From Nemertoderma westbladi (taxonomy: Eukaryota > Xenacoelomorpha > Nemertodermatida > Nemertodermatidae), in assembly GCA_032718475.1 (NCBI GenBank), contig JAUCBJ010000136.1:1-54783 (forward strand): 54,783 nucleotides of DNA, in the 5' to 3' direction. This document shows positions 1-10,930 of the stretch, in pieces. The notes beneath the pieces are model-generated. The model worked only from the letters and a program-made list of their open reading frames with translations, had not been told where the DNA came from and did no database searches. Position 1 is the stretch's first letter, and each line of letters begins with the position of its first letter. The position numbers were made by a program, and so were the translations under genes.

Positions 1-74
1 AAGTTAACTATTATTACCTATACTACACAGATCCTTCCGGGTCTGACATACCTGACATTGCCGTCGGTGTAAGT

Positions 75-92
75 CCCCCCCCCCCCCCCCCC
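75..92. repeat. Poly-C tract
   Basis: A run of 18 C residues. It is one of several long G/C homopolymers in an otherwise AT-rich window. No gene is visible between positions 1 and 600. Confidence 0.9.
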
Positions 93-282
93 ACATTACA
101 GTCGGAGCAATAACACACAGCTCATCACGATGTCCTACAACATTTCAGCTTGTAATTATTCGTTTTTTAATCAATCATTTTAAATGGCATCTAAAAACAT
201 ATCTTATTATCTTTAATTTTTTAAATTACCAGATGGTTCCGTATAGCAACGAATTAAAACATATCTGTCAGTCAGTCACCAT

Positions 283-315
283 GACCTGACCTGACCTGAT
301 TAGTCAGGTCAGGTC
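283..315. repeat. Perfect hairpin of GACCTGACCTGA
   Basis: GACCTGACCTGA is followed after a 9-nt loop by its exact reverse complement. It lies upstream of retrotransposon A. Whether it belongs to that element's 5' UTR or to flanking DNA cannot be decided from one copy. Confidence 0.75.
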
Positions 316-650
316 CCCAGATCCTGCTACCACTATGGCAGTAATGTGGTACTACCTGTAGCTGTCAGCCCAGTAGGGCAGGCTCGATAAGCATAGCCTA
401 TTCATTATTTAGTTATCAAGAGTGGGTTGGTTTTAGCACCTTTTAGGCCTGACGTGCATTCCCTTATTTGATTACCAACTATAGATTGTTACAACTGTTT
501 ACATTGTTAAAATTGTTACTGCTGTACTGCTGTACTGCTGTACTGTACCGCATATCATATTGAGTAATTGCATTGCTGTATTGACTATTTTGGTGTTTGC
601 CGGTCTACTAGCTATTGATCGATCTGGCACACTTAAGCCAGTTCGCTTCG

Positions 651-1742
651 ATGGGGGAGAGCAATGTAATCCTTGACCATGTCCTCTGCTTTGCTTGGCA
701 GAGAGTACATAAAGGCGCTGTTTTTGACGATGTTGTCGACTCCATGACCTGCTGGCCCTCGTTTAAAACGCCGGACATCGAAAACGCGAGATCATCCGTT
801 CTATCACTCATTTCCGATAGAGATGTGACTAAGAAATTTGCTACGAAATACAATGGTGATAATAAGCGCAAAAAATATATTTGCGATATCCTCTCGATTT
901 TTGAACTCCAAGCATTTAAGAACCTCGATCCTCGCCCTCAATTTGTAGTGGAGGACTTTACTCTTCTGCCGCCAGTTAACCCAGCAGCTTCTACCTTATC
1001 GCAGCTAGTGCAGGAAATGGGGGCGCTCAAAGACCGCGTTGCCTGCCTTGAGCATGGCAATAAAGTGATGGTTAGTTCCCGTTCCTTTGCCGAGGTTTCA
1101 ACTCCGGCTCCCGTTGGCAACCAGACCTCGCTTGGCCCCGATTCCAGTTCGAATCAATCACGTAACAGGCGGCAGCCGCCGAAACAAGTTAAGATGGTAA
1201 ACCGAGATCTATCGAATGGAGCACCTGCACACCAACCAGCACCGATCGATGACACTCAGGAAATTATAACGGTGGAAGACACGGGTACTGACGACGGGAT
1301 GACAACAGTTGGCCGTAATGGTCGACCTCTACGTTTCACCTCTCGCCCCCAGCCCCAGCCACACCGTCCAAAGGCAGTTATAGGCACCGGTACTACATCG
1401 GGGCTTAAATCGGTACCCCGTCGATCCTACATTTTCGTTTCCCGTTTGGACTTAGGTGAATCAACTGAACGACTGTGTCAATTCGTTAAATCTGCATTCG
1501 AGGTTGATGTAACCTGTGATGAAGTGCAGACAAGGGCCACCGAGTATAAATCGTTCAAGCTTGGCTGCTCGCATGAAACCGCAGCAATTCTAAAGGATGA
1601 AGGTAATTGCGGGAAGTGGCCATCCGGCATGGTTATCCGAGAATGGACTGGCGGCCACAGAAATCCTTCCGTCCCTGCCAAGCTTCCGCCGATATCTTTG
1701 TCTACTGCTGGGGTCGCTGGCGAAGCATCTAACACTCAATAA
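651..1742 (+). CDS. Retrotransposon A ORF1 protein (RNA-binding, RRM-like)
   Basis: The protein would coat element RNA and escort it as a ribonucleoprotein. That role is known for non-LTR ORF1 proteins and inferred here. The open frame starts after a TAG at 609-611, but its first ATG is at 651, giving 363 residues. It has an N-terminal globular region and a short heptad-like stretch near residues 115-133 (LSQLVQEMGALKDRV). A low-complexity Q/P/R-rich linker follows. The C-terminal region (about residues 257-335) begins SYIFVSRLDL and continues through YKSFKLGC to WPSGMVIREW, the pattern of the RRM-like fold in many CR1/Jockey ORF1 proteins. No CCHC zinc knuckle is seen. The stop TAA precedes the ORF2 ATG by three bases, suggesting termination-reinitiation. 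Confidence 0.75.
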   Translation: MGESNVILDHVLCFAWQRVHKGAVFDDVVDSMTCWPSFKTPDIENARSSVLSLISDRDVTKKFATKYNGDNKRKKYICDILSIFELQAFKNLDPRPQFVVEDFTLLPPVNPAASTLSQLVQEMGALKDRVACLEHGNKVMVSSRSFAEVSTPAPVGNQTSLGPDSSSNQSRNRRQPPKQVKMVNRDLSNGAPAHQPAPIDDTQEIITVEDTGTDDGMTTVGRNGRPLRFTSRPQPQPHRPKAVIGTGTTSGLKSVPRRSYIFVSRLDLGESTERLCQFVKSAFEVDVTCDEVQTRATEYKSFKLGCSHETAAILKDEGNCGKWPSGMVIREWTGGHRNPSVPAKLPPISLSTAGVAGEASNTQ

Positions 1743-1745
1743 TCA

Positions 1746-4700
1746 ATGCGAATCGCGACCTATAACGCAAACTCCGTTCGGACTCTATCAAGTAGATACG
1801 TGATTTCTGAACTCGCGAAGGCTAACGATATAATTTTATTACAAGAAACTCTCCTTACCAAACAGGACTTGGGGATTCTCGATACACTATCCATTAATCA
1901 TTACGGGCGAGGCTCCTCTCCTGTTGACTTGGAATCCGATATCCTTATCGGAAGGCCACACGGTGGCCTCGGAGTCCTATGGAATAAAAGCTTCGGTGAT
2001 GATTGTATTGAAATTGTTGATAAATCTGACCCTCGTCTAATGATAATTAAAGTTACTCCGCCTGGTACCGGTGAGGAGTTTTATATAATTAATGCATACT
2101 TACCTTATGAGTGTGCCGATAACGCTGACGATTATCTCGATTATTTAGCCAAGATAGTTACCATTGCGGAGACTCTAGATAACAATAATGTATGCATACT
2201 AGGGGATCTCAACGCTCACCCAAGTCGTCCATTTTTTCGTGAGCTCTCTAATACCTGTATGGAGTCAGGTCTCATGATACTGGACACACTCATGTTACCC
2301 TCGGAATCATTTACCTTCGTTGGAGCAGCCCAAGGATCTACTTCATGGCTGGATCACTGCGTCTGCACCGGGTCGATGAAACATAGAATAACAGATATAG
2401 TAATAAACTACTCACTAGTATTCGACGACCATTTACCAATGTGTGTTGAAATAAACTGTGAACGTATCATCCCCCTGGACAAACTGGAGCCGTCGATTCC
2501 GATTCCATTTACTCGACCACTCTGGAACTCAGCATCAGCGTTTAAACTCGGCTGCTACTCAGCTTCTACCGACACCGAACTGGCTAAAATTATTATACCA
2601 CATGAAGCCCTATCCTGTAGGGACCCATCTTGCAATAATCCAACTCATAAGGGTGAGTTAAACTCGTTATATAATGGAGTTGTGTCTGCTCTACATTCAT
2701 CAGTAACGGGTAATATCCCAGTTAGTATCCCGAAACCTGCCTGTAGTCCAACCCAAACATCTGTTCCTGGGTGGAATGACCAGGTGAGCCACCTCCATCG
2801 CATGGCCCGCTGTAGTTTCCTCGACTGGCGTGCGAACGGTAGCCCCCGGAACGGCCCACTGTTCCACTTAATGTGCTCAACGAGGGCACAATTTAAACGT
2901 CAGCTGCGCCTTATTAAACGTACCTCCGAAACAATTCGCTGCGATAAGTTAGCGGAAGGCCTATTGGATAAAAACTGTTATAAGTTCTGGCAAAATGTCA
3001 AGAAGGACAACACGATAAAGTCCCCTCCAGCGACTACAATCGGTGGAGCATCTGGCACTCAGAACATTGCTAACATGTGGGAACTCCATTATCGCACTAT
3101 ATTTAATTCGGCAACAACTCCGGTGCCCGCGCCCCCTGCGGCTTCGGTGCCCACCTGGATGCCCCCTGCAGCTTCGGTGCCCACCTGGGTGCCCCCCTCG
3201 ACTTCGCTTCCCACCTCGGCGCCCCCTGCGGCTTCGGTGCCCACCTGGGCGCCCCCTGCGGCTTCGGTGCCCACCTGGGCGCCCCCTGCGGCTTCGGTGC
3301 CCACCTGGGCGCCCCCTGTGGCTTCGGTGCCCACCTGGGCGCCCCCTGCGGCTTCGGTGCCCACCTGGGTGCCCCCCTCGACTTCGCTTCCCACCTCGGC
3401 GCCCCCTGCGGCTTCGGTGCCCACCTGGGCGCCCCCTGCGGCTTCGGTGCCCACCTGGGCGCCCCCTGCGGCTTCGGTGCCCACCTGGGCGCCCCCTGCG
3501 GCTTCGGTGCCCACCTGGGCGCCCCCTGCGGATTCAGAACCCACCTGGGCGCCCCCCTCGACTTCGGTGCCCACCGGGACGCCCCCATCGGGTTCAGTGC
3601 CCCCGCCTGCGCCCACTTCGGCTTCGATACCAACCTCAACCTGGGCGAATCCGCTGGGTGCGGTTCCCACCTGGCTGCCCACTTCGACATCGGAGCCCCC
3701 TTCGGTGTCTCCGACGGTTACCACACCATCGCTGGTGCCCCCTACGGTGCCCCCAACGATACCTAATTCCGATCCGCATGTGCACCCTTCAGTACCTCCA
3801 CCGATAGCTGAGGCAGTGTACTTAAAAGAGATTCTCTTTTCCGAGGATATGGTAGTTTCGCCAAACGAAATTGCTGAGCTCATTCGGAAGTTGGATAGAA
3901 ATAAAGCGTCCGGTCCTGACAACCTAACCGCGGAACATATTTTTTATGCCAGTAAACGGATTATGGTGCTTTTTTCATTAATTTTTACCGGTTTTAATAT
4001 TCATGGTTTTTTATCTCCTAGTATGATATCGTCTTATATATCACCGGTAATTAAAGATAAAACCGGTGATACTACAGACAAGAGTAATTACCGTCCTATT
4101 GCGGTTTCAAATATAATATGTAAAATATACGAATTGTTCATTTTAAGGCGAATTGATTGCTTACTGGCTACAACAGATAACCAATTCGGTTTCAAAGACA
4201 AACTAGGGACTGAACTTTGTGTCTATACGCTAAAAGAGATTATTAATTATTACTTAATTAATGGTTCTAATTTGTATATATCCTTCTTAGATGCTTCCAA
4301 AGCATTCGACAATGTAGATCATTCTAAATTATTTTCTAGATTATTTGAACGTAAAGTACCGATTTTTATTATTAGGGTTATTATCTTCATGTATTCAAAT
4401 CAAACCATGATCGTGCTATGGAACGGTTTTAAATCCTTACCATTCACATGCTCCAATGGAGTCAGACAGGGTAGCCCGCTTAGCCCTAAATTTTTTAATT
4501 TGTTTATTAATCAACTAAGTATTGATCTTTGTAAATCTGAACTTGGATGTTCCTTAAACGATATGTGCATTAACCATTTAATATATGCTGATGATATCTG
4601 TATCATTGCCTCTACACCTATTGCTCTACAAGAGATCATTGACATTTGTAGCAAGTTTGCATCTGCTAACGGTATGAAATTTAATGGTGCTAAATCAAAG

Positions 4701-5264
4701 TGCGTTTTTATGCGCAGTAAGATGCGAAAACATTTTGATTTCGCGTCGATAATCTTGGACGGAAAACCACTTAAAGTCGTGGAGAGCTTTAAGTATTTAG
4801 GACATATTATATCAAGTGATTTTTCTGATGACCTCGATATTGGTGCACAGACGCGTCGTTTTTATGGACGGGCTAACATGTTAATACGTAAGTTTGCCAA
4901 TTGCTCGAATCATATCAAGTTACTTCTTTATACTACATATTGCTCAACTATTTATTGTAATGCTCTCTGGTCTAAAATATATTATACGAAATCTGTTTTT
5001 AATAAGTTGCATACCGCCATAAACAAAACAGTCAGAAATTTATTTCGTTTACCTTTATTTAATGTTGAAACTGGTTTGCCTAACAGCGCCAGTGCTATGC
5101 TTGTTAATCTAGGTATTAAATCACTTATTGAAATACATAGACATGCTCTATGTAGTTTGCATATACGTGTTGATAAATCTATAAACTCAATTATCTCTAC
5201 TGTTCGCTTGGTGTGTCGCCCAGTCTCAGTATTATATAGTAACTTCATAACATTATGTAGATAG
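1746..5264 (+). CDS. Retrotransposon A ORF2: APE endonuclease plus reverse transcriptase
   Basis: This 1172-residue polyprotein nicks target DNA and reverse-transcribes the element RNA at the nick. The N-terminal APE-like endonuclease (about residues 1-235) opens [14 protein letters not shown] and shows [17 protein letters not shown] and FDDHLPM, which supply the expected catalytic Glu, Asp and His. The RT has a KASGPDNL motif near residue 720, [12 protein letters not shown] (catalytic Asp) near 849, [10 protein letters not shown] near 910 and [10 protein letters not shown] near 946. A C-terminal tail continues to the stop, with no RNase H seen. The oddity is a proline-rich run of 10-residue repeats (consensus [10 protein letters not shown]) at about residues 460-660, encoded by a DNA minisatellite between the two enzymatic domains. 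All catalytic motifs are intact, so the copy could be active. Confidence 0.9.
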   Translation: MRIATYNANSVRTLSSRYVISELAKANDIILLQETLLTKQDLGILDTLSINHYGRGSSPVDLESDILIGRPHGGLGVLWNKSFGDDCIEIVDKSDPRLMIIKVTPPGTGEEFYIINAYLPYECADNADDYLDYLAKIVTIAETLDNNNVCILGDLNAHPSRPFFRELSNTCMESGLMILDTLMLPSESFTFVGAAQGSTSWLDHCVCTGSMKHRITDIVINYSLVFDDHLPMCVEINCERIIPLDKLEPSIPIPFTRPLWNSASAFKLGCYSASTDTELAKIIIPHEALSCRDPSCNNPTHKGELNSLYNGVVSALHSSVTGNIPVSIPKPACSPTQTSVPGWNDQVSHLHRMARCSFLDWRANGSPRNGPLFHLMCSTRAQFKRQLRLIKRTSETIRCDKLAEGLLDKNCYKFWQNVKKDNTIKSPPATTIGGASGTQNIANMWELHYRTIFNSATTPVPAPPAASVPTWMPPAASVPTWVPPSTSLPTSAPPAASVPTWAPPAASVPTWAPPAASVPTWAPPVASVPTWAPPAASVPTWVPPSTSLPTSAPPAASVPTWAPPAASVPTWAPPAASVPTWAPPAASVPTWAPPADSEPTWAPPSTSVPTGTPPSGSVPPPAPTSASIPTSTWANPLGAVPTWLPTSTSEPPSVSPTVTTPSLVPPTVPPTIPNSDPHVHPSVPPPIAEAVYLKEILFSEDMVVSPNEIAELIRKLDRNKASGPDNLTAEHIFYASKRIMVLFSLIFTGFNIHGFLSPSMISSYISPVIKDKTGDTTDKSNYRPIAVSNIICKIYELFILRRIDCLLATTDNQFGFKDKLGTELCVYTLKEIINYYLINGSNLYISFLDASKAFDNVDHSKLFSRLFERKVPIFIIRVIIFMYSNQTMIVLWNGFKSLPFTCSNGVRQGSPLSPKFFNLFINQLSIDLCKSELGCSLNDMCINHLIYADDICIIASTPIALQEIIDICSKFASANGMKFNGAKSKCVFMRSKMRKHFDFASIILDGKPLKVVESFKYLGHIISSDFSDDLDIGAQTRRFYGRANMLIRKFANCSNHIKLLLYTTYCSTIYCNALWSKIYYTKSVFNKLHTAINKTVRNLFRLPLFNVETGLPNSASAMLVNLGIKSLIEIHRHALCSLHIRVDKSINSIISTVRLVCRPVSVLYSNFITLCR
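3131..3720. repeat. 30-bp coding minisatellite inside retrotransposon A ORF2
   Basis: Sixteen exact-length 30-bp units run from 3131 to 3610, each starting GCCCCCTGCGGCTTCGGTGC or a variant. More diverged units follow to about 3720. The period is a multiple of three, so the reading frame is kept and several other frames are open too. A variant unit encoding PSTSLPTS occurs at 3191 and again at 3371, showing a 180-bp, six-unit higher-order repeat that probably arose by unequal exchange or slippage. Confidence 0.95.
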
Positions 5265-5763
5265 TCCAATTACTAATTTAACTTATTTTATTTTACGTCC
5301 TAATTAAATTTTACTAAACTATAATACTATGTGCTAAATATTAATATATATCTTATCTTTTACTGTACCATATGGCTGCAATATGCTGAAATAAAGAAGA
5401 TTATATTAGCCCCGTCAACTAAATAAGTCATTGAGGGCTATAGCGCCTAGGGCACCATTGATGGCAAAGGCTTGATACGCATCTGCAATAGAGATGATAC
5501 ACGCCCCGCCCTGTCTATACTGGATGCTCCTCTACCAGTGTTCGGTAACCTAACCCAGGAGGCACACTTGGTTCAAGGTGTAACAAAGGGACCCTTACAG
5601 TCGGCAGCAGGGCTGTAGGCCATGGATAGGCGGAAGGTATTCAACCAACGGCTAGACATGCTGAAAAGGTCGGCGGCGGAAAGTAATAAACCAACGGCGA
5701 CCTACTGCGAAGACGCTTGTAGGAGTTGCGACCACAAGCGGTTTACTCTCGCAACTGAAAGAT

Positions 5764-7281
5764 ATGAGTATGAGAACCCTCCAGGAGAAATACCGGCTCG
5801 GTCGTCGCTCGGGTCAACGAGGACCGCGTCCCTCAGTGGTACACCAGGCTGGGGTCGATAAATTGGCTACTGGAACAGAAGACCGAGAAGAAAGAAGAAC
5901 CAACCTGTTGAAATGTAAAAAGACACTAAAAATTGCTACAATGAACGCACGCACACTGAAAGTACATAGCAAACAGGGTGACATGGTCGCTCTGGCAATG
6001 GAATATAACATCGACATCATCTGCATCCAAGAACATCGGATTTGTCATGAAGACACTGCCATGAAGTACAATGACATTGGAAATGGATGGACGTTAGTAA
6101 CAAGCTCAGCAGTAAGAAACTCGGCCAATGCATCAATTGGTGGAGTAGGAATTCTGCTAAGCCCATTTGTACTTAAGACACTAAACAACATCGAATCTAT
6201 AAATTCCAGGGTTATGATCGCAACATTTGATGGGAATCCCAAGGCAACAGTTATATGTTGCTACAGTCCAACCAATGCTTCAGAGCAAGAACAAGCAGTC
6301 AAGTTTTATGAAGAACTGACTGGTCTTATAAAGGACATTCCGAAACACAATGTTAAAGTCATTGCTGGTGACCTGAATGCGCAAATTGGCCCAGAAAACA
6401 TCACCTATAACACCAGTTCTAACATAAATGGGTACTTACTTTTAGACCTAATGGAAGAATGTGAATTGATACCAACAGACAACACATTCGAAAAGAGTAA
6501 GGGGAAGCTATGGACCTTTCAATACCCTAATGGAACCAAAGCACAACTGGAGTACATCCTTATAAACAAAAAGTGGAGAAACAGCATGATCAACTGCGAG
6601 GCATACAGCTCGTTCGACCTAATTGGTTCGGACCACAGAATTGTGACTGCAGAGATCAGACTCAGTTTGAGAGCCAGCAAACCCAGGACAAGCAAGCAAA
6701 TCAAATATGACTGGTTGAAACTCAGAACTGACAATGCTGTAAAGGATGCTTACACGGTAGAAGTTCAAAACCACTTTGAAGTACTTCAGTCAATGGATGA
6801 AGACCAATCCACGGATTCAATATACGGGAATATAATAACAGCCCACAAGGAATCAGCTAAGAGGCATATCCCCCAGAAATCCAAACGAAAACAGTATGTG
6901 CCATGGCAAAACTCTGAGGTTTCTTGTCAGAGAGAAGATCTTAAGATAGCCTACAAAGTTAAAACCGAACAACTAACAACATATAACATTAACAAGGTTG
7001 AGAAAGCTAAGGACGATCTTAAATTGGCCTACAACATCAGCCAGGAAAAGTACATACTGGATAAAATTGAAGCAATTACAACTGCTCACATACAGCAACA
7101 ATCAAGACTTACCTGGCAATCTGTAAATTATGTATCTGGTCGGAAAAGTTGTGTAAAGGGACGCCTAAAAGCCGATAGCCCTGAAGAACATGTTGGGAAG
7201 TGGAAAAATCACTTCATCAACTTGCTTGGGCAGCCACCAAACATCGAGGTCAGCCCTACAAGGAAAATATATGATATATGA
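5764..7281 (+). pseudogene. Retrotransposon B, endonuclease domain and linker
   Basis: This is the 505-residue N-terminal part of a dead endonuclease-RT protein. The endonuclease is recognisable from KIATMNARTL through ICIQEHRI, VICCYSPTNA and VIAGDLNAQIG to IGSDHRIVTAEI, which supplies the expected acidic and His residues. One departure is AQLEYILINK, where an Asp is usual in this family (...IDYI...). After the endonuclease comes a charged linker. The frame is lost near 7270, and the RT continues in another frame. An upstream overlapping ATG at 5622 in a different frame opens only 79 codons and may be leader sequence. Confidence 0.75.
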
Positions 7282-8289
7282 CAAGACACTACCTATAGAA
7301 ACAGGGGACTTCACACCTGCCAAACTCCAAAGAAGCATTAAAAGCATGTCCAATAATAAAGCGAGTGGATTAGATGAAATCCCAGCGGAGTTATGGAAAA
7401 CCGGAGTGCTAAACAGACCATTATTAAATGTTTGCAACCGGATGCTGGAAGGAGAAAAGCCACCACCAATTTGGACTAAAGGTCAACTAAAGCCTCTCCC
7501 CAAGAAAGGAGACCTCGGCATACCAAAAAACTATCGTGGGATCTGTCTGCTTGTGGTAGCTGCCAAAATATACAATAAAATGATTCTATATAGGATAGGC
7601 CTTACATAGAGAAACTACTGCGTAAGAGCCAAAACGGATTTCGACCAAGTAGATCAACAATAGCTCAGATACTTGCACTACGGAGACTGATTGAAGGAAT
7701 TAAGTCAAAGAATCTCCCCGCAGTCATGACTTTTGTGGACTTCAAGAAGGCATTCGACTCCATCCATAGAGGTAAAATGTTTGAAATCCTAAGAGCTTAT
7801 GGAATACCAGAAGTAATTGTTGCTGGTATTGGATTGTTATAATGTGATACAGAAGCGCAGGTACTCTCACCAGATGGTGAAACTGTGTTTTTCTCAATCC
7901 TGGCTGGAGTACTGCAAGGTGACACATTAGCACCATTACTATTTGTAATTGTGCTGGATTACGCAATGAGGACGGCCACAAAGGGTGAAGATCTGGGATT
8001 CACACTTCAAGAACGCAGAAGTAGTAGATATCCGGCAACTACAGTCACAGACACCGACTTTGCGGATGCCATCGCCCTGCTCTCTAATACGCTAGCAGAT
8101 GCACAGCTCCTACTAAATAAAGTGGAGAGGGCTGCTAAGGAGGTTGGATTGCATATAAATGCTACCAAGGCCGAATTCATGACCTTTAATGTTGATGGAA
8201 ACTTGACAACCATTGATAATAATCAACTAAGGAAGGGGTGGGGAAGGGGTCGACGACTTCCAGTACCTTGGATCATGGATAGAGATTAG
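7190..8289 (+). pseudogene. Retrotransposon B, reverse transcriptase core (several breaks)
   Basis: RT motifs are scattered over several frames. One frame (7190-7609) has NNKASGLDEIPAELWK and PLPKKGD..NYRGICLL. A second (about 7620-7840) has NGFRPSRST and VDFKKAFDS with the first catalytic Asp. A third (7885-8289) has GVLQGDTLAPLLF. The normal F/YADD box reads TDFADAIALLS here at about 8050-8085, so the second Asp is Ala. Together with the frame breaks this marks an inactive copy. Confidence 0.8.
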
Positions 8290-8341
8290 CAAAAAGGACA
8301 TAGAAGTTAGGAAAGCAAAGGCTTGGGCAGCTCTATCAATA

Positions 8342-8690
8342 ATGGATACCATCTGGAAATCAGATCTCTCCAGGCACCTGAAGACTAAATTCTTTCAAGC
8401 CACAGTGGAAAGTGTATTTTTATACGGGTGTGAGACCTGGACACTGACTAAATCCCTTGAACAACGAATTGATGGTTGCTACACAAGACTACTAAGGGCA
8501 GCCCTAAACATCAGCTGGAGACAGCACATGACAAATGCCGAGTTTATGGTACAATACCACCTGTATCAACCACTCTCCGTGAACGCAGGTTAAGATTCAG
8601 TGGGCACTGCTGGCGAAGAAAAGGTCATACCAGATCTACTTCTCTGGCAACCAACTCATGGAAAGCGTAGTTGTGGACGACCGGCATTGC
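8342..8690 (+). pseudogene. Retrotransposon B, C-terminal region
   Basis: One frame reads SVFLYGCETWTLT and RLLRAALNISW, the post-RT region typical of these elements. A second frame (8476-8670) continues with RRLRFSGHCWRR. Similarity fades at about 8690, before the expected end of the protein, so the copy is truncated or interrupted there. Confidence 0.7.
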
Positions 8691-9743
8691 CGGATTAAGC
8701 CTAAGCCTCTGGTGGCCCTAAGGCACATTTTAGTAATTTCTAAAAATGGCCCGAAAATTGATATTTTTCCGCAAACCCTTTCAAAAGAAAATGCTGCTAA
8801 AAACAACTGAAATTGTTGCGAAGGAAATATAAAGTATTTTCATTGGATGACTGCTTGCAAATAAGTACTAAGTACTTTAATAATAAGTACTTTGCAAAAA
8901 TAGTTTTCATCAAGAATTGTAACATTACTAAACGGCATATTATGCTATTCCTATAAAACCTTTGCTATAAAAAGTGTAATGCTTTTGGTAGAATTTCAAG
9001 TTTTAATATTTAATATATTAATGGGACCATTACCCCAAATCTATTTGTTTTATTTATAAAGTTACTATTCTGAAACTTTAACACAATGATCTGTGATCTT
9101 TTATATACTATTAAATAGATAGCTTTCATAAACTCTTTGTTCGAAAAATATGGCACTTTTTGAGCAGGTCGGTTTTTTTCAAAAATTCTATAAATTGTGA
9201 GGCATTTATATGTAAATTAGCTCATGTTTAAAGATCTGTAATACCACCTGCATTAAAATTCTTGGCCCAAGACTTTGGTAAAATGGACCTAGATACTGTA
9301 TGTAGTCTATCTTCTATGAAAACCTTAAAACAATTTTATTAGCACAAAATTATTGTTTTTGAAAAATTTATGGGGGTTTTAGTATATCTGGGCTATATTT
9401 TGGGAATCAAATATTTTGTGATAGACAAAGTGTAGCAGTTACACAATCGGTCCTAGAATATCCAAATGGCCATGTTTTACAAAGCCAACGATAGTAGTCC
9501 TAAAGCAGCTGAACATTTTGGTATATTTTTGATGGCAATTGAGTAAAAAATAAAATAGTAGTAGGGAATTTAGTGATGAAAAAAGTCAATATTGACAAAC
9601 TGATAAAAAGTTTTTTTATACATAGAGAGTCATAAAATCAGCAATATATTATGTTGTTGAAAAGAGCTGTTTTGAGGTAAAAAAATAATTCAATGTTGAA
9701 AACCGGTATCACCTTATGAAAGTGTAAAAGCTTTTGTGGGATA
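8691..9743. other. AT-rich stretch without a recognisable gene
   Basis: No convincing ORF is visible on either strand. The first part (TGCCGGATTAAGCC onward) may be the edge of another repeat. The rest is AT-rich. The left end of the Polinton should lie here, but no terminal inverted repeat matching the DNA beyond 24.7 kb was found by eye. Confidence 0.6.
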
Positions 9744-9824
9744 TTGTTGATATATCTTAATAATAATTTGATATTGATATTTATATTATATTGTATTGTA
9801 TTGTTGATATATCTTAATAATAAT
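9744..9824 (+). promoter_or_regulatory. Duplicated 24-bp AT-rich leader before the ATPase gene
   Basis: An identical 24-bp block (core TTGATATATCTTAATAATAA) occurs at 9744-9767 and 9801-9824. The second copy runs directly into the ATPase ATG at 9827 as ...TAATAAATGG. The TATA-like core (GATATATC) and the duplication suggest promoter elements, but no function is shown. Confidence 0.45.
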
Positions 9825-9826
9825 AA

Positions 9827-10507
9827 ATGGCTGACTTTAATTCAGGTCCATATAATTTAAACTTTCAAATGGGTACAAGTATGATAATTTCAGGGCCATC
9901 TGGTTCCGGAAAGTCAACCTTTGTAAGCAATTTAATTAAACACAAGAATGGTTGTTTCAACGAAGCCCCCTTGCGAGTATTGTATTGTTACGGGAGCAAT
10001 CCCCCGACTATTCCCGGTATTACTCACCTTTACAAAGGCTTGCCCGAAAATATAGATAGTTTAGTGAATAGTCGAGATTTATTAATTATAGATGATTTGT
10101 TAACAGAAACTGAGTCCAGTACAGCATTAACTGTATTGTTTACTAAGGTAGCTCATCATTCCAATATATTTATTTGTTTTATAACGCAAAACATGTTTTA
10201 CGGCGGGAAGCATAACCGTACAAGATCAATTAATAGCCATACTTTAGTATTAATGAAAAATCTGAGAGACAGTCTATCGGTTTTAAATTTCGCGAAGCAG
10301 ATGTTACCAGGACAGACCAAATTTTTAGTTGATTCCTATCAAGATGCGACAATTCAACCATTTTCACATTTCTTAATTGATTTACGACAGGAAACACCCG
10401 AACATTTAAGATTTAGATCGGATATATTTCGTAATCATAATTGTTACATTAAAAATTACATTGACTATAAACGTAGCGAAAATAATAATAATAATAATGA
10501 TAAATAA
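9827..10507 (+). CDS. Genome-packaging ATPase (FtsK/HerA superfamily)
   Basis: A 226-residue P-loop ATPase that would pump DNA into the capsid, as in adenovirus-like and other jelly-roll viruses. Walker A is GPSGSGKST (residues 23-31). Walker B is DLLIIDDLL (about 84-92), with two Asp after a hydrophobic strand. FICFITQNMF (about 115-124) fits the following sensor strand, and NLRDSL follows. The protein ends in an Asn run encoded by an AAT microsatellite (about 10480-10500). Length fits the Polinton ATPase family. It is the first gene of the + strand block, followed after 37 bp by the next ORF. All motifs are intact, so it is probably functional. Confidence 0.92.
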   Translation: MADFNSGPYNLNFQMGTSMIISGPSGSGKSTFVSNLIKHKNGCFNEAPLRVLYCYGSNPPTIPGITHLYKGLPENIDSLVNSRDLLIIDDLLTETESSTALTVLFTKVAHHSNIFICFITQNMFYGGKHNRTRSINSHTLVLMKNLRDSLSVLNFAKQMLPGQTKFLVDSYQDATIQPFSHFLIDLRQETPEHLRFRSDIFRNHNCYIKNYIDYKRSENNNNNNDK

Positions 10508-10544
10508 TTAATATTTTGTAACAATTTTCAATAATGTTGCAACA

Positions 10545-10928
10545 ATGAATAGACTTGTGCAGAAATATCGTAACGAACTGGAATTTCTACGCAGCGCTAC
10601 CCCTCAACAAAGAACTTATTTTATTAACCATACCGCGAGTAACGAATTAATACGGCTCATTGTAAATACTGTATTAAATGTTCTAAAAGGTAACGTACAA
10701 TTAACCCCTCATTCATTTAGAAATATTCGCCGCTATAAGAAGGTATTGAAATCACTCAACCGTAAAACAAAAAATATATCAAGTTACAGAAAAAAGTTAA
10801 GCAATCAATCTGGAGGCATACTACCGTTTCTAATACCCTTACTTGGCATTGGTGCGAAACTCGCCGCGAGTGCCGGTGCCGCTGCCGCTGGAGCGGCTAT
10901 TGCGAAAAAAATTAACCGTGGACGGTAA
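10545..10928 (+). CDS. Small conserved Polinton protein with basic middle and hydrophobic end
   Basis: This 127-residue ORF has a predicted helical N-terminal half (NELIRLIVNTVLNVLKGNVQ), then the basic segment RRYKKVLKSLNRKTKNISSYRKK. The end, NQSGGILPFLIPLLGIGAKL, is hydrophobic and followed by an Ala-rich stretch. I recall the same arrangement (LNVLxGNV, basic run, QxGGxLPxLL) in small uncharacterised proteins encoded beside Polinton and adintovirus genes. The function is unknown. The GG followed by a hydrophobic helix could be an adenain cleavage site releasing a membrane-active peptide, but that is inference. It starts 37 bp after the ATPase stop. Confidence 0.7.
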   Translation: MNRLVQKYRNELEFLRSATPQQRTYFINHTASNELIRLIVNTVLNVLKGNVQLTPHSFRNIRRYKKVLKSLNRKTKNISSYRKKLSNQSGGILPFLIPLLGIGAKLAASAGAAAAGAAIAKKINRGR

Positions 10929-10930
10929 TA

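Larger units (their letters stand above)
615..5408 (+). mobile_element. Non-LTR retrotransposon A (CR1/Jockey type), both ORFs open
   Basis: The element has an ORF1 with an RRM-like region and an ORF2 with an APE-type endonuclease plus reverse transcriptase. A short AT-rich 3' UTR ends near AATAAAGAAGATTATATTA, where retrotransposon B begins directly. ORF1 and ORF2 are separated by only three bases. Neither ORF has an internal stop. The 5' end is not defined because no target-site duplication was identified, so the start given is only the beginning of the open ORF1 frame. Assignment to the CR1/Jockey group is from general RT and ORF1 appearance, not from a tree. Confidence 0.85.
5409..8690 (+). 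mobile_element. Decayed non-LTR retrotransposon B (RTE/Proto2-like endonuclease-RT)
   Basis: A single-ORF type element directly follows the tail of retrotransposon A. It has a 5' leader of about 350 bp, an APE endonuclease, a reverse transcriptase and a C-terminal region. The coding part is cut by frameshifts near 7270 and around 8245-8340, and by stops near 7607 and 7840. The recognisable C-terminal coding ends near 8690. Its endonuclease and RT motifs differ clearly from element A, so it is a different lineage. The family name is a judgement from overall protein appearance. Confidence 0.8.

Noticed and set aside
3043-3922. Long ORFs on both strands over the retrotransposon A minisatellite
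   Set aside because: A 30-bp period leaves several frames open at once. The RT and endonuclease lie in the + frame of ORF2 only.
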